This document shows, in pieces, positions 31,833-42,224 of a DNA stretch of 42,224 nt (position 1 is the stretch's first letter; each line of letters opens with the position of its first letter). Made by a program: the position numbers and the translations under genes. The notes below the pieces were generated by a model. It was given only the letters and a program-made list of their open reading frames with translations, searched no databases and had not been told where the DNA came from. The DNA is from Bacilli bacterium (GTDB taxonomy: Bacteria > Bacillota > Bacilli > Paenibacillales > NBRC-103111): assembly GCA_028287395.1 (NCBI GenBank), contig JAQBPR010000262.1, forward strand, positions 1-42,224, read 5' to 3'.

Positions 31833-32707
31833 TTACCATTGTGATGATGACATGGAAAGAAATGATGCGCAAACGCGTGATGACTCTTTCGTTGGTCATG
31901 ACAGTCGTTTTTTTAATTGCCTTTTGGTTTGTTGCCCGAGCAATCGGGGGTATAGATGAACCAAGTTCGGATCCCTCGAGTTTAGCGAATTTAATTTCAC
32001 GCTTTGAGCATGGCGCTATCATCTTATCCTTAGGCTTCTTTTTTGGTTCCTTCGTAACGGCATTCCTCGCGATTTTCAGTGCGGTTGGGGTCATTGCCGG
32101 AGAGGCGGAGCAGGGGGTGCTGCAAGCCATTTTGCCGCGACCCATTACGCGCTGGCAGTGGTTTCTTGGTCGTTGGCTTGGTTTTGTAAGCTTGGGAATT
32201 ACTTATGCGGCTTTGTTATTCGGTGCGATCCTCTTCATCGCTGAGTTTCATGCGATGGTTCCAGGCGATGCTGTAACTATGCTTAAGTCGTTTGCTCTCT
32301 TCGCTTTTGTAGTGCCGTTATTGATATCTGTAGCTATGGCTGGCTCTTGTTTCTTCTCCGCTCTTGGGAATGGTGTTTTCATGGTCATGCTGTTCGGTGC
32401 TGGATGGTTAAGCGGCATGATTGAGAAAATCACCGCCATGGGATTGTTTGAAGGAGAACGTTTTAAACCTTTGCATACGATTTCCGGATTATTGTCGCTT
32501 GTTATGCCTACAGATGCGCTGCAAAGTCGGATGCTTGCAGAGCTGTTCTCTTTAAATGATCTGAAGGATTTGATTGATTTGAATCATTCACTTGGACCCT
32601 TTGCTTTAAATCAAGTGCCTTCGACTACATTTATCCTCTATGCTTTCTGCTATATGTTGGTGGCGTTATTAATGGGGATATTCTTTTTTCGCAAAAAGGA
32701 TCTTTAA
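31829..32707 (+). CDS. ABC-2 type permease (first pair)
   Basis: A 292-residue integral membrane protein with six hydrophobic helices. The N-terminus VMMTWKEMMRKRVMTLSLVM and the segment VIAGEAEQGVLQAILPRPIT (~90-110) are characteristic of ABC-2 permeases, in which E-x-E-x-G-T/V-x-x-x-L-x-R-P is the elbow/coupling motif. It follows its ATPase with a 4-bp overlap. The two form a homodimeric or, with the second pair, a heteromeric exporter. Confidence 0.87.
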   Translation: MITIVMMTWKEMMRKRVMTLSLVMTVVFLIAFWFVARAIGGIDEPSSDPSSLANLISRFEHGAIILSLGFFFGSFVTAFLAIFSAVGVIAGEAEQGVLQAILPRPITRWQWFLGRWLGFVSLGITYAALLFGAILFIAEFHAMVPGDAVTMLKSFALFAFVVPLLISVAMAGSCFFSALGNGVFMVMLFGAGWLSGMIEKITAMGLFEGERFKPLHTISGLLSLVMPTDALQSRMLAELFSLNDLKDLIDLNHSLGPFALNQVPSTTFILYAFCYMLVALLMGIFFFRKKDL

Positions 32708-32732
32708 TTTACAATGAGAAAGGAAGATGGGG

Positions 32733-33653
32733 ATGTCTGTTGTTTTAGAGGTGAGTGGGCTTAGTAAAAAAATTGGGGACCGCATGATTGTGAATAATAT
32801 CTCTTTTAATGTGAAAAAGGGAGAAATCTTCGGTCTGCTTGGGCCTAACGGTGCAGGGAAAACAACAACTATTCGTATGCTAGTTGGACTAGCCAGAGCT
32901 ACAGAAGGCAATATTGCCATTTGCGGACATGATATTCAAACCGATCATCGCAACGCATTGAAATATGTGGGTACAATTGTGGAGAATCCAGAGCTATATC
33001 CTTATTTGAGCGGATTGGAAAATTTGCGTCAATTTGCCCGGCTTTCGGGGCCGATTGACGAAGTGAAGATTGCTGAAACTGTGAAGCTTGTCGGTCTGGA
33101 GGAACGGATTGGCGATAAAGTACGGCGCTATTCACTGGGTATGCGGCAGCGCCTTGGGCTTGGGCAAGCCTTGCTGCACAATCCGGCATTATTGATTTTA
33201 GACGAACCAACCAATGGATTAGATCCGAGTGGAATTCGTGAATTCCGTCAACTTCTGCTTACTCTGGCTGCTCAAGGGACTAGCATTTTGATTTCCAGTC
33301 ATTTACTCGCTGAGCTGGAGCAGATTGTGGATCGTGTAGGTGTGATTCATCATGGCAAATGGATCACTACCTCCACCTTGGATGAATTACGGAGTCGATC
33401 TAATGTAAATCGACTGATGATTCATGTTGATTCTGCGGAAAAAGCACTTGCTTGCCTGAAAGCGGAACATCACGAGCTTAATTTACGTAGTGAAGGAGCT
33501 GGACAAATCATTATCGAAGAGCCTGCTTCCATCTTAAACCCGGTTTTATCCAGCCTAATTCAAGCCGGCGTACAAATTTACAAGCTTGAAGACCAAAAAT
33601 CTTCTTTAGAAGATGTATTCTTAACGATGACGGGAGGAAATGAGCATGCTTGA
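32733..33653 (+). CDS. ABC transporter ATP-binding protein (second pair)
   Basis: A 306-residue ABC ATPase of the BcrA/YxlF-like group used for lantibiotic or bacitracin resistance. Walker A is GLLGPNGAGKTTT, signature is RYSLGMRQRLGLGQ, Walker B is LLILDEPTNGLDP, and the switch His is in ISSHLL. The start at 32733 is preferred to ATG 32727 because GGAAG lies at the right distance. The BcrA-like assignment rests on overall similarity in memory and is less sure than the ABC call. Confidence 0.9.
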   Translation: MSVVLEVSGLSKKIGDRMIVNNISFNVKKGEIFGLLGPNGAGKTTTIRMLVGLARATEGNIAICGHDIQTDHRNALKYVGTIVENPELYPYLSGLENLRQFARLSGPIDEVKIAETVKLVGLEERIGDKVRRYSLGMRQRLGLGQALLHNPALLILDEPTNGLDPSGIREFRQLLLTLAAQGTSILISSHLLAELEQIVDRVGVIHHGKWITTSTLDELRSRSNVNRLMIHVDSAEKALACLKAEHHELNLRSEGAGQIIIEEPASILNPVLSSLIQAGVQIYKLEDQKSSLEDVFLTMTGGNEHA

Positions 33654-34857
33654 GTTTATCCGAATCTTTCAAAATGAATGGATTAAATTAATTCGCCGCA
33701 GACGATTTGTCATTGTTCTTTTACTCGGACTCGCCTTAATTGGTTTTTATACTTATGCACGTTATCATGAATCCGAAAATCAGAAGCATTATAATAGTCC
33801 GGCTGTACAAGCGCAAATGATGGATCAGCAAATCAAGCGAGTCGAACAGGATCTGCAAACAGGAACGGATTTGACGGCTGAACAAAAAGCTGCAATGCAA
33901 AAGCAAATTACGAATATGAAAGAAAAGAAAGCTAGCTTGCTCTCCGGTAATATGGATGCAGCAAATAGGATCACAAAGGAAGAAATTCAGCAAAATATTA
34001 ATCAACTTAATAAATCTATTTCGGCGCTGACACCTGATCAAGCTCAACAAAAAGGTCAAATGCAAGTACAATTAAAAATAAACGAATATCAATTAAATCA
34101 TCTTCCGCAAAATCGCGATTATGCGACAACAACATGGAAAGCCATCCAGGACTTTTTGGAAGTGGGCACACAGCTCTTCATTCCGCTCTTATGCGTGCTG
34201 CTTGTGGCCGATATGGTTTCTGGTGAACAAACGGGGGGGACAATCAAACTGCTTTTAACTCGTCCAGCCTCTCGCGGCAAAATACTTTTTGCCAAATATG
34301 TTACGGCTATCATAGGGGCGATTTGTATTAATTTAGTGCTTTTTGCTGTATTAACCGGGGGGCTTGTAGCGCTTTTTGGTACAAAAGGGGATACAAATCC
34401 TGCGGTGGTTGGAGTTAAATATCAACAGGCCAATGTGGTCAAAGAGGATGGCACAGTAGGCAATGCTCTTGTCCCTGACGCTGCAAACGCCAAGGTGATT
34501 ACAATGAAATCTTTCGCTATCCAATCCATGCTGCTAACGCTGATCGCTTCAGTTGGCATGTGCACACTTGGGTTTTTCTGCTCGGTGCTTGTTCGTTCTG
34601 CAGCTGTGAGTACGGGCATTTCAATGGCGGTTATTATTATTGGTACGATTATCATGCATGCCTTGAAAGGCGCAGCTTGGTTAAAATATTTCCTGACCCC
34701 GCATTTCGATCTTCCCGATGTTTGGACAGGCTCTTTATCGCAGCAATTTGGCTTCCCTATGGGCTTAGCGCAAAGTCTGATTATATTGGCCGTTTGGACG
34801 ATAGGTTTGTACGCTATCGGTCATTATATATTCACAAAACGTGATATACTGGCCTAA
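33646..34857 (+). CDS. ABC-2 type permease with large extracellular coiled-coil (second pair)
   Basis: A 403-residue permease. After the first helix (VIVLLLGLALIGFYTYARY) comes a ~130-residue outer domain rich in Gln and Lys, with heptad-like helices (QMMDQQIKRVEQDLQ, EIQQNINQLNKSIS), then five more helices. DMVSGEQTGGTIKLLLTRPA is the ABC-2 coupling motif. The start at 33646 lies 8 bases after GGGAGG; ATG 33640 is too close. The 8-bp overlap with the ATPase indicates coupling. The operon ends here; no clear terminator is seen before the repeat at 34881. Confidence 0.87.
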   Translation: MLEFIRIFQNEWIKLIRRRRFVIVLLLGLALIGFYTYARYHESENQKHYNSPAVQAQMMDQQIKRVEQDLQTGTDLTAEQKAAMQKQITNMKEKKASLLSGNMDAANRITKEEIQQNINQLNKSISALTPDQAQQKGQMQVQLKINEYQLNHLPQNRDYATTTWKAIQDFLEVGTQLFIPLLCVLLVADMVSGEQTGGTIKLLLTRPASRGKILFAKYVTAIIGAICINLVLFAVLTGGLVALFGTKGDTNPAVVGVKYQQANVVKEDGTVGNALVPDAANAKVITMKSFAIQSMLLTLIASVGMCTLGFFCSVLVRSAAVSTGISMAVIIIGTIIMHALKGAAWLKYFLTPHFDLPDVWTGSLSQQFGFPMGLAQSLIILAVWTIGLYAIGHYIFTKRDILA

Positions 34858-34880
34858 TAAATGCTAGAGCGGTTTTTTAC

Positions 34881-35163
34881 TATTTTTGCTTGTGGCGGGA
34901 ACGTCAATCCGTTATTTGCTTTATTCACCTGATTGCAGTACCTATGCGGAACATCGTTCATCTATTCCTTGAAAATTGAAGTAAATCTCCCCTGTAGAGC
35001 TAAATAATGAATCGTAGTTCCCTTTGCGATGCAGAAAAAGACATTTTCAAGAAATAGAGTACTCACGTTCCGCTCAATCATAGCAGCGGCCTAATAACAA
35101 ACTAAGATATAAGATAGCATAATCTAAGCGGGATTGTCCTGTAATACTACAGCGACTTCATTA
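34881..35163. repeat. ~280-bp interspersed repeat, copy 2
   Basis: Second copy of the element at 25771-26047, same orientation. Its inverted arms are at 34897-34917 and 35002-35022. The right end (GACTTCATTA) reaches the stop codon of the minus-strand HD-GYP gene, and the left end begins 24 bp after the permease stop codon. It fills the whole intergenic space between two convergent operons. Confidence 0.85.
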
Positions 35164-36717
35164 AAATATTTTCGCATCGATATAATGATCGCGAATGACG
35201 ATAAATTCATCGATTTTAGTGAAGAAGATGTCAACCAATTGCGGATCGAAATGCTCGCCGCGTTCCCGCTTAAATAAGTCGATAATTTTCTCTATTTTCC
35301 AGGCCTTTTTATAGACCCGATCACTCCCTAGTGCGTCGAATACATCTGCAATCGCCGTAATCCGGGCATATATATGGATTTCGTCACCTTTGAGCTGGTT
35401 CGGATAACCTGTGCCATTGTATTTTTCGTGATGCTGATGTGCAATTAATGCAGCGGTGCTGATGGTCCCGCCTTTGGCGTGTTTTAACATTTCGTAGCCC
35501 ATGGTGGCATGGCTTTTCATAATATCAAATTCTTCGGGTGTTAGTTTGCCCGGCTTGTTCAAAATGGCATCCAGCACCCCCACTTTACCCACATCATGCA
35601 TCGGGGAAGCCATGCGAATCAGCTCCGCTTCGTTCTCTGACATCCCATAGCCCAGTGCCAATATTTTCGAATATTCCGCAACACGCTTGACATGATAGCC
35701 TGTCTCCTCGGAACGAGTTTCCGCAATTTCACCCAATGTAAAGATGATTTCTTTTTGCGTGGTTTCGATTTCCTGATTTAAGCACAGATTATCAAAGGCA
35801 ATCGCGGCATTATTGCAATAAATTTCGATTAAGTCATGCTCCAAATCACTTAATGGAACTAAGCCTTCTAAAAAAAAGATGTTTTCCAATCCCGTTTTGC
35901 TGCGAAAGTAGCCAAAGAAACGATTGCCGTCATACCTGTTCTTTTTCTCTTTCATCAGCTGCTCTAATTCCAGGTGGAGCTTTGACGGAATGCCATCAAG
36001 CGAATCTTCTTGCTCAAGATGGCTATAACTCCCTATCGCGGCGAGTGCATTCAGTGCTTTATTATTTATGAGCAGTGTGAATCCAGATAGGCCGCCACCT
36101 AAAATTGAATTAAGCTGATCGATCACACCTGCAGCAAAAGTTTTGATCGACCGAAGCTCGAACATAAAAGAAGAAGAATGAATAATTTGCATTAAGCCTT
36201 CTTTGTTTTTTTGTATGGTTTGAATATCTCTATAAGAACGAAGCGCTGTAATCATCGTTGTAAAAAGCTTCTGCGCAGTCAATTCAGTCTTTTCTTTGTA
36301 ATCGTTGATGTCGTAATCCATGATCACCATTTTTTCAGGAGCTTGTCCAGGCTGTCCGGTACGTAGAACAATTCGGGTGGAAAAGTTTTGCAGCCGTTCG
36401 CGAATTGTACGAGCCACTTGAAGCCCGGAATCATCTGCTTCCATGACGACATCCAGCAAGAGGACGGCAATATCAGGATGCTTCTGCATCTGTGATTTCG
36501 CTTCCTCACCTGAAAAGGCACTGATAAACTCCAAGCTTTTGCCATCAAATTCAAAATCGCTTAACACTAGCTTTGTGATTGTATGGATTTCTTGCTCATC
36601 GTCCGCAATCATGATTTTCCATTTCTTCTTAAGGCTCGGATGTATAGGAAGCTGTTCGTTTTCTTCTGCAAAAAACAAAACATCGTCCGTTCCATCGGCA
36701 TTTGATATCAAATTCAT
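35161..36717 (-). CDS. Response regulator with HD-GYP phosphodiesterase domain
   Basis: A 518-residue cytoplasmic protein. The receiver domain spans ~33-155, with KIMIADDEQEIHT (acidic pair 39-40), the phospho-acceptor Asp89 in LLLDVV, and NDYKEK. Residues ~185-320 are a DUF3369-type GAF-like domain (FELRSIKTFAAGVIDQLNS). Residues ~325-515 are HD-GYP: SPMHDVGKVGVLDAILNKPG and HHEKYNGTGYP, with the metal-binding HD and the GYP signature intact. It should hydrolyse cyclic di-GMP under control of the kinase upstream, overlapping its stop by 4 bp (ATGA). A 30-residue N-terminal tail is not assigned. Confidence 0.92.
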   Translation of the reverse strand: MNLISNADGTDDVLFFAEENEQLPIHPSLKKKWKIMIADDEQEIHTITKLVLSDFEFDGKSLEFISAFSGEEAKSQMQKHPDIAVLLLDVVMEADDSGLQVARTIRERLQNFSTRIVLRTGQPGQAPEKMVIMDYDINDYKEKTELTAQKLFTTMITALRSYRDIQTIQKNKEGLMQIIHSSSFMFELRSIKTFAAGVIDQLNSILGGGLSGFTLLINNKALNALAAIGSYSHLEQEDSLDGIPSKLHLELEQLMKEKKNRYDGNRFFGYFRSKTGLENIFFLEGLVPLSDLEHDLIEIYCNNAAIAFDNLCLNQEIETTQKEIIFTLGEIAETRSEETGYHVKRVAEYSKILALGYGMSENEAELIRMASPMHDVGKVGVLDAILNKPGKLTPEEFDIMKSHATMGYEMLKHAKGGTISTAALIAHQHHEKYNGTGYPNQLKGDEIHIYARITAIADVFDALGSDRVYKKAWKIEKIIDLFKRERGEHFDPQLVDIFFTKIDEFIVIRDHYIDAKIF

Positions 36718-39700
36718 CGTAAATTATCCTTCCTGAGTTCATTGTCGGATTCGATTGGAAAGTCTATCATAAAGGTGGTACCTTTAGTTACGATGCTAGC
36801 ACATTTGATATTGCCGTGAAGAGATTGTGTAACAATATTATATACTATATGCATACCAAGTCCAGTCCCGCCATTCCCGCGGTTTGTTGTAAAGAACGGA
36901 TCGAATATTTTTTCGAGAACAGCAGGGGGCATTCCCTTACCATTATCGGAATACCGCAGAAATAATCGATTTTCGGTACGGCTAACGTGAAATTCTAATG
37001 TTCCGACAACATCGGGATCAAAGGCATGGATAATCGAGTTCATCACAAAATTGGTCACGACCTGTGATAATGCACCCGGGTCGCCAAAAATCTCTAAGTC
37101 TTCATCGCAATGACAAACGACATGGTGCTTAGCTTTGTTTAAATTCATCCCTAAACTAAGGATAATTTCATTTAAATAGGTTTTCATATTAAAGCGGCGT
37201 TTGGTATCGCTGGATTGATCGACGGCTACCTGCTTAAAGCTGCGTATCAGCTCTGAAGCCCTTTGCAAATTGGTCAAAATAATTTGTCCTGTTTCCTGAC
37301 TGGCTTGTAAATAGTGTTCCAAATCTGATTTTTTCATAGTGTTTGTACGATATAGATCGGAAAAATCTGCCGTTTTCTGTACTAGATAGGAAATTGCTGT
37401 TACGCCGATGCCGATGGGTGTGTTGATTTCATGCGCTACACCTGCAACCAAACCGCCTAAAGCAACCATTTTTTCGGATTGAACCAGCTGTTTTTGCGTT
37501 TGCTTGACGGTATCTAATGCTTGCTCTAAGTCGCTGGTGCGATCGCTAACCTTCTGTTCCAGCTCTTGATTCCACTTGGAAATTTCATCTTTAGATGTTT
37601 CTATGCTGGCATATAGTCGCGCGTTCTCAATAGAAATAGCAAACTGCGAGGATAGCAGCTTTAAAACTTCCAGATGATTCTCTGTAAATACGCCAGTGGA
37701 TAAATTATTTTCCAAATAAAGGATACCCATTAAATCCCCTTGATGAAGTATAGGGATACATAAAATCGACTTGGGTTGATTCTGAATGACATAAGCATCT
37801 TGGGTGAAAATCCCTTCATGTGTGGCATAGTCAAGCACAACATCTTCTCTTGTTCGCGCTGCATATTGGACGATAGCAGCACAGAGCTGGGTGGAGCTTT
37901 CCACAGGCTCTGAATGCATTACAATCAGATGCTCTTGCTCCAAATTGCTTTCCGCTTCGACGAATAGACGACCTTCTTTTTCCAGAATAAGAAAGCCTTT
38001 CTCCGCGCCAGCGTTTTCAATGACGATTCCCAATAGTTTTTCCAGCAATTGCTCTAGTTTAATTTCGCCGGAGAGTGTTTGCGAAGCCTTGACAATGGTC
38101 GTCAGATCTAATTTTTGCGAGCCCGTATCTCGTTGGGAGGCGGATAAACTGATGGTCAAGTTAATATCTCCGAAAAGATCGCCGCGCTTCGTCTCCTGAG
38201 CATCGCTTAGCAGCAGGTGTGGAAATTTGGCGCGGATTACTCTAGCTTTTTCAATAGCTCCCCATTGGTGATAGCGATAATAGGCTTCGGTTATGTAAGA
38301 TCTTGCAATTTTATGCATGCCTCTGCCAATATAGAATTGGGCAGCTAACTCATTTCCAATCGCTTCGATTTGCAAATACGAATGGCTTGAAGCGGAAGCG
38401 ATGGCTTGATCGAATAGCTCGGCTGCCTTTTGCGGCTTGTTCTGTAAACGAGCGATTTCCGCAGCAACGAGAAGTTCAAGGTGGAGAAAATTATCCGCAC
38501 ATTGCAAAGCCCACCTTCGCAGCTTTTTTCTGTGCCCCTTTAACTGATTCATTAGCTTGGATTGCTCTATTGCCGAGGCAGTAGAATAAAGTGCGGCTCG
38601 AGTTAAAGCAGCATAAAAATGGTATTTCGGCAGGCTTTGCAGGCCGATAACCGCGCTTAGCAAAGCTTCCGATTGTTCAGCCATTCTAACGGCTACGGAG
38701 TATTCGCCGAACAAATAATGTATTTGCAGTTTGGTGATATAGTACGTATGTAAAGGGACTTTGTTTAAAGTGGCCTGCAATTGAGCTACATAGCTTTCTT
38801 CGTCAAATTGATCGTTTTCCAGAACGGTTACTCCATTGGTGCGCCCCTGCATGAGAGCTACGAAACGTTGCATGAGCAGCATCATTAATCCGGCATCGGC
38901 TATTTTCCTTTGTTGAAGGAAGGGCAGCCATTTTTCTGTGTCAGCCCCGATTTCAATCAGTGAATCCCCTTTGAATTCTCTTTTTTGATTGAGAAACGTA
39001 ACGGCATAGCCCGAAAAAATTAAATCTCCGGATTCGATTCCAAGCTGATAGGACTTCTTCAAATACTGCACATCGGATTGTATATGGTTTCGCCAATGAT
39101 TGATAAAATTCGCAAAGGCAAAATACGTTTTGCATTGAATCACAGGATTATTATATTTATCGCATATCCGTAGGCTTAATTCGCCAAATTTCTGCCCTAA
39201 TTTAAAATTACCGAATACAGAACCGAGTGTAATGCCATAGGTGAGAAAAGCCGTTGCAGAAAGCTCGTGGAGACCATATTTCAGGCTCAAATTTAATGCA
39301 TTCAGCATACCGTAAATATACAAGTTCGGATTGATAAAAAAAGATGAGGCCGCCATATTGTTGACAAGCTGTAAAATAATGATTTTGTCCGGGTCCGTCA
39401 TTTCGGGTAAATGATATAAATGATCTATGGATTTGCGACCAATCAACCAGATGGACTTGAAATATTCGCGCAAAATTGCTCTTTGCCCAGGTTGAGCTGG
39501 AAAGGAGATCCCGAACAATTTCAATCCAGCAAATCCAAGATTAACTGCGTCTTGATAACGGGCCATATTCGTATGCAGAGTAATCATCAGATTGAATAAC
39601 AGGGCCTTTTCCATTCGCGTTTTCGCATGAGCTAGGCCGATTCGCATGAGTTCCTCCGACTCATCAAAAAAACCGCAGGAATATTGGGTTTCTGCTAATT

Positions 39701-42086
39701 CAAGATGTAGCGCAAAGGTGAGATCATATTGATATTTCCAACAAGTAGGTTCTAATAGTTGGATACCGCAGCTAAAAAAAGCGGATGCGGATGTATAAGC
39801 GCAGGAAGCCTTTGCTTTTTTACCTGCGGCTAAATTCAAACCTGCTAAATCGTTCCGTTCGTGAACATCCGTTAGTAAAGGGATACTTTGGTTAAAATGG
39901 TTGGCAACATCGAACAGAATATCATCCCAAGCCGTTGTTTTTGCTCTCTCATATAACAAACGTCCAATGGTCAGATGGGTTTGCTGCTTCTCCTGTTGGG
40001 GGATTAACGCATAGGCGGCTTGCTGCACCCGATCATGCAGGAATCGGTAGGTTACATCCCAATCGGTAGTTTCCTCAGGTGTGCTATGAACAAATTTATA
40101 ATGATCTTCCAGCGGTACAATGAGTCCTTCACGGAGTGCTTCCCACAAGCTTGAAGCCGTATGGGAAACAGCTTGACCAGTAACGATCGCCAAAGTTTTC
40201 AAATTGAATACATTTCCGATACAAGAAGCATATTTTAAAGCCATTCGTGTTTCTTCCGATAGCTTTAAAAGCCTTTGCAGCATCAACTCAACCACATTGT
40301 CCGTAATATCGAGTCCTTCAATTCGGGTAATATCCCATCTCCATCTGCCTGCATTAAAGTCGAAAGCTAACAAATGATCCTCGTATAACGACTTAACAAA
40401 CTGAATGACGAAAAATGGATTGCCCTCTGTTTTGCGATCTATAAGATTAGCTAAAGGGATGGCTTCCAAGATACTGCAGTGCAGCGTTTCGGAAATCAAG
40501 GTGCTGATATGGTCTAAATTCAAAGGCTCCAGTTTAATTTCGTTTACAGCGACATTAGATTTTTTGATTTCCTCAATCGTTAATGCAAGCGGATGTCCTT
40601 CCTTTACTTCTTGATCGCGGTAAGCGCCTATAAGCAAGAAATGCTTGCCGTCGATATCCGTGAGCAGTACCTTTAATAAACTGAGTGATGCGGTGTCCGC
40701 CCACTGCAGGTCATCGAAGAATAAGCAAAGGGGTCTTTTGCTTTGGAGAAAAACTTGAATAAATTGGACGAAAAGTCGTTGTAAGCGATTTTGGGCTTCG
40801 GAAGATGGCAGCTCCGGAACGGGAGGCTGCTCTCCTACAATGATTTTTAATTCGGGAATGATATCAATGAGCAAGCTTCCGTTTTGTCCGAAAGCCGTGA
40901 GAAGCTTTAGCTTCCATAAGGCAATTTGCGCTTCATTTTCAGTAAGCAGCTGGCGAATCAGATCACGAAAGGCACTGACAAAGCAATAGTAAGGAATATC
41001 GCGTTTATATTGGTCAAATTTGCCGGCGATAAAATAACCGTGCTTTTGGATGATCGATTTATGTACTTCGTATACAAGCGAGGATTTCCCTGTGCCGGAA
41101 TAACCGGAAATAAGGATGATTTCCTGGGTTCCATAGCTGACCTGCTCGAAAAGATGCTGCAGCTTAAGAAGTTCTTGCTCGCGACCATATAATTTTTGCG
41201 GAATTTGCAGTGTTTCGGAACGATCCTCTTCACCCACGATAAAAGCAGGGATGCCATCGGGATGATCTCGTTGATCCCAGCATTTTTGCAGATCAGCATA
41301 AAGACCATAAGTGCTTTGATAACGTTCCTCTGCATTCTTGGCTAAGCATTTCATCACAATATCGGAGAGGGCTTGCGGTACTTTAATGTTCATTTGATTC
41401 AAGGGCACTGGCTTACGCGCAATGTGGCAGTGAATTAATTCCAGTGGGTCCTTGGATTGAAAAGGCAGTTGTCCAGCTAGCATTTCATAGAAGGTTACAC
41501 CCAAAGAATAGAAATCAGTACGGTAATCAATCGCACGATTCATTCTTCCGGTTTGCTCAGGTGAGATATAGCCTAGTGTTCCTTCCAACTGATTTAAATG
41601 AAACATCGAGGTTGTTTCCCGTGATAAAGCGGTAGAAATACTGAAATCCGTAATTTTAACTTCCGTTGTTTCGGGATGAATGATGATATTATCTGACTTC
41701 AAGTCTTTATGGATCACTTGAGACTGCTGCAGCATGCCAAGTGTTTCTACAAGCTGTAAAGCAATGCTGAGAAACGTTGAAAGATCAAGGGCTTGTCCGT
41801 TAAGATAAGATTTTAAGGATTGTCCGTTGAAATCTTCCATAACTAAAATAGGCGCATTATTGAACATGGTTATTGTAAGGATTTTTACAATACCCGGAAT
41901 AGAGAGATTTCGCGTGATTTCATATTCATGCTTTATTTTGGATATATCAGCGGAAAGAGGATATTCCGTTTTTAGCATCTTAAGAATGACCGGCCGTTTA
42001 GCCAGAATGTCCTTGCCCCGGTAAATAATATGACTAACGCTTTCATGAATTTTCATTTTGATTTCATAACCGGGTATTTGGATCAT
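36714..42086 (-). CDS. Giant Ser/Thr kinase-AAA-GAF-histidine kinase
   Basis: A 1790-residue hybrid sensor. Residues ~5-270 are a Hanks-type kinase: Lys36 in [14 protein letters not shown] (126-133, Asp128 catalytic), DFS instead of DFG (147-149), [14 protein letters not shown]. Residues ~300-500 are an AAA/STAND ATPase with Walker [10 protein letters not shown] (328-336) and [10 protein letters not shown] as Walker B. A long helical TPR-like region follows. A GAF domain lies at ~1330-1470 ([37 protein letters not shown]). After a coiled coil comes the histidine kinase with phospho-acceptor His1552 in GVAHEINTP, and HATPase motifs SDNGKGMPP and [13 protein letters not shown]. Its partner is the HD-GYP response regulator. 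DFS in place of DFG occurs in this family. GGGGTG precedes the start. Confidence 0.93.
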   Translation of the reverse strand: MIQIPGYEIKMKIHESVSHIIYRGKDILAKRPVILKMLKTEYPLSADISKIKHEYEITRNLSIPGIVKILTITMFNNAPILVMEDFNGQSLKSYLNGQALDLSTFLSIALQLVETLGMLQQSQVIHKDLKSDNIIIHPETTEVKITDFSISTALSRETTSMFHLNQLEGTLGYISPEQTGRMNRAIDYRTDFYSLGVTFYEMLAGQLPFQSKDPLELIHCHIARKPVPLNQMNIKVPQALSDIVMKCLAKNAEERYQSTYGLYADLQKCWDQRDHPDGIPAFIVGEEDRSETLQIPQKLYGREQELLKLQHLFEQVSYGTQEIILISGYSGTGKSSLVYEVHKSIIQKHGYFIAGKFDQYKRDIPYYCFVSAFRDLIRQLLTENEAQIALWKLKLLTAFGQNGSLLIDIIPELKIIVGEQPPVPELPSSEAQNRLQRLFVQFIQVFLQSKRPLCLFFDDLQWADTASLSLLKVLLTDIDGKHFLLIGAYRDQEVKEGHPLALTIEEIKKSNVAVNEIKLEPLNLDHISTLISETLHCSILEAIPLANLIDRKTEGNPFFVIQFVKSLYEDHLLAFDFNAGRWRWDITRIEGLDITDNVVELMLQRLLKLSEETRMALKYASCIGNVFNLKTLAIVTGQAVSHTASSLWEALREGLIVPLEDHYKFVHSTPEETTDWDVTYRFLHDRVQQAAYALIPQQEKQQTHLTIGRLLYERAKTTAWDDILFDVANHFNQSIPLLTDVHERNDLAGLNLAAGKKAKASCAYTSASAFFSCGIQLLEPTCWKYQYDLTFALHLELAETQYSCGFFDESEELMRIGLAHAKTRMEKALLFNLMITLHTNMARYQDAVNLGFAGLKLFGISFPAQPGQRAILREYFKSIWLIGRKSIDHLYHLPEMTDPDKIIILQLVNNMAASSFFINPNLYIYGMLNALNLSLKYGLHELSATAFLTYGITLGSVFGNFKLGQKFGELSLRICDKYNNPVIQCKTYFAFANFINHWRNHIQSDVQYLKKSYQLGIESGDLIFSGYAVTFLNQKREFKGDSLIEIGADTEKWLPFLQQRKIADAGLMMLLMQRFVALMQGRTNGVTVLENDQFDEESYVAQLQATLNKVPLHTYYITKLQIHYLFGEYSVAVRMAEQSEALLSAVIGLQSLPKYHFYAALTRAALYSTASAIEQSKLMNQLKGHRKKLRRWALQCADNFLHLELLVAAEIARLQNKPQKAAELFDQAIASASSHSYLQIEAIGNELAAQFYIGRGMHKIARSYITEAYYRYHQWGAIEKARVIRAKFPHLLLSDAQETKRGDLFGDINLTISLSASQRDTGSQKLDLTTIVKASQTLSGEIKLEQLLEKLLGIVIENAGAEKGFLILEKEGRLFVEAESNLEQEHLIVMHSEPVESSTQLCAAIVQYAARTREDVVLDYATHEGIFTQDAYVIQNQPKSILCIPILHQGDLMGILYLENNLSTGVFTENHLEVLKLLSSQFAISIENARLYASIETSKDEISKWNQELEQKVSDRTSDLEQALDTVKQTQKQLVQSEKMVALGGLVAGVAHEINTPIGIGVTAISYLVQKTADFSDLYRTNTMKKSDLEHYLQASQETGQIILTNLQRASELIRSFKQVAVDQSSDTKRRFNMKTYLNEIILSLGMNLNKAKHHVVCHCDEDLEIFGDPGALSQVVTNFVMNSIIHAFDPDVVGTLEFHVSRTENRLFLRYSDNGKGMPPAVLEKIFDPFFTTNRGNGGTGLGMHIVYNIVTQSLHGNIKCASIVTKGTTFMIDFPIESDNELRKDNLR

Positions 42087-42123
42087 TATGCACCCCTATT
42101 TGTTCAGCTGGAATATTTTGTCG

Positions 42124-42139
42124 TATAATGTCCATTATA
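42124..42139 (-). promoter_or_regulatory. Palindromic promoter element of the giant kinase gene
   Basis: TATAATG (42124-42130) and CATTATA (42133-42139) are perfect 7-bp arms with a 2-bp spacer, 38-53 bp before the start codon. Each arm contains a perfect -10 box, one per strand. A convincing -35 for the minus strand was not found. On the plus strand TTGACA at 42216-42221 near the window edge may belong to a gene outside. Confidence 0.4.
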
Positions 42140-42224
42140 GTCGATTTTTAATAATTGGAATAGCCAAAAGCGCTTAAAAACAGAGGATAAAGCCTCATTT
42201 TTATGATAAAGGTGATTGACAAGG

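Noticed and set aside
42216..42221. TTGACA as a plus-strand promoter
   Set aside because: The window ends three bases later, so no -10 box or gene can be checked.

Overview
The window looks like a chromosomal stretch from a Gram-positive spore-former of the Paenibacillus/Bacillus type. The grounds are strong GGAGG-type ribosome-binding sites with some GTG and TTG starts, a Bacillus-like Wzy-type exopolysaccharide operon, an ECF sigma/anti-sigma pair, a GntR-RCK_C (BusR-like) regulator, and a giant Ser/Thr kinase-AAA-GAF-histidine kinase. No tRNA, rRNA or CRISPR array was seen.

Layout. (1) 1-2.2 kb: the 3' end of an M29 aminopeptidase with its terminator, a RelB/Phd-RelE/ParE toxin-antitoxin pair, and small gene fragments including the C-terminus of a serine recombinase. 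(2) 2.2-9.1 kb: a visibly AT-rich defence island. It holds a two-gene Hachiman system (hamA nuclease, hamB helicase), a convergent 732-residue PHP phosphoesterase fused to an AlbA_2/Schlafen-like domain and a C-terminal region resembling a DNA target-recognition domain, and a decayed KAP-type P-loop ATPase. (3) 9.4-22 kb: an XRE regulator behind palindromic control sequences, then an 11-gene co-directional exopolysaccharide operon: Wzz-like co-polymerase, BY-kinase, Wzx flippase, Wzy polymerase, ATP-grasp ligase, GT4 glycosyltransferase, FlaA1/CapD-type dehydratase, initiating phosphoglycosyltransferase, two acetyltransferase-fold proteins and a DegT aminotransferase. (4) 22-24.8 kb: a convergent beta-helix, tail-fibre-like protein, then a membrane acyltransferase. 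(5) 24.8-28.5 kb: a DapB-like reductase behind a strong palindromic operator, the BusR-like regulator, a tubby/LURP-like protein and a membrane protein. (6) 28.5-34.9 kb: a hairpin-repeat field, then a sigma factor, anti-sigma factor and two ABC ATPase/permease pairs in one operon. (7) 35-42.1 kb on the minus strand: the giant hybrid kinase and a response regulator with HD-GYP domain, translationally coupled.

How the genes work together. The dehydratase, aminotransferase and phosphoglycosyltransferase predict a UDP-4-amino-4,6-dideoxy-sugar (bacillosamine-type) started on undecaprenyl phosphate, extended, flipped by Wzx and polymerised by Wzy under Wzz/BY-kinase control. No left-handed-beta-helix acetyltransferase (EpsM/PglD) is present, so one of the GNAT-fold proteins may do that step. 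The XRE protein upstream may be a SinR-like local regulator.

Three kinds of non-coding repeat stand out: a ~280-bp element in two copies 9 kb apart, a 165-bp palindromic MITE-like element with a solo end inside the exopolysaccharide operon, and four regularly spaced copies of a T-loop hairpin. The best candidate for an undescribed system is the PHP/AlbA_2/TRD-like protein beside Hachiman.
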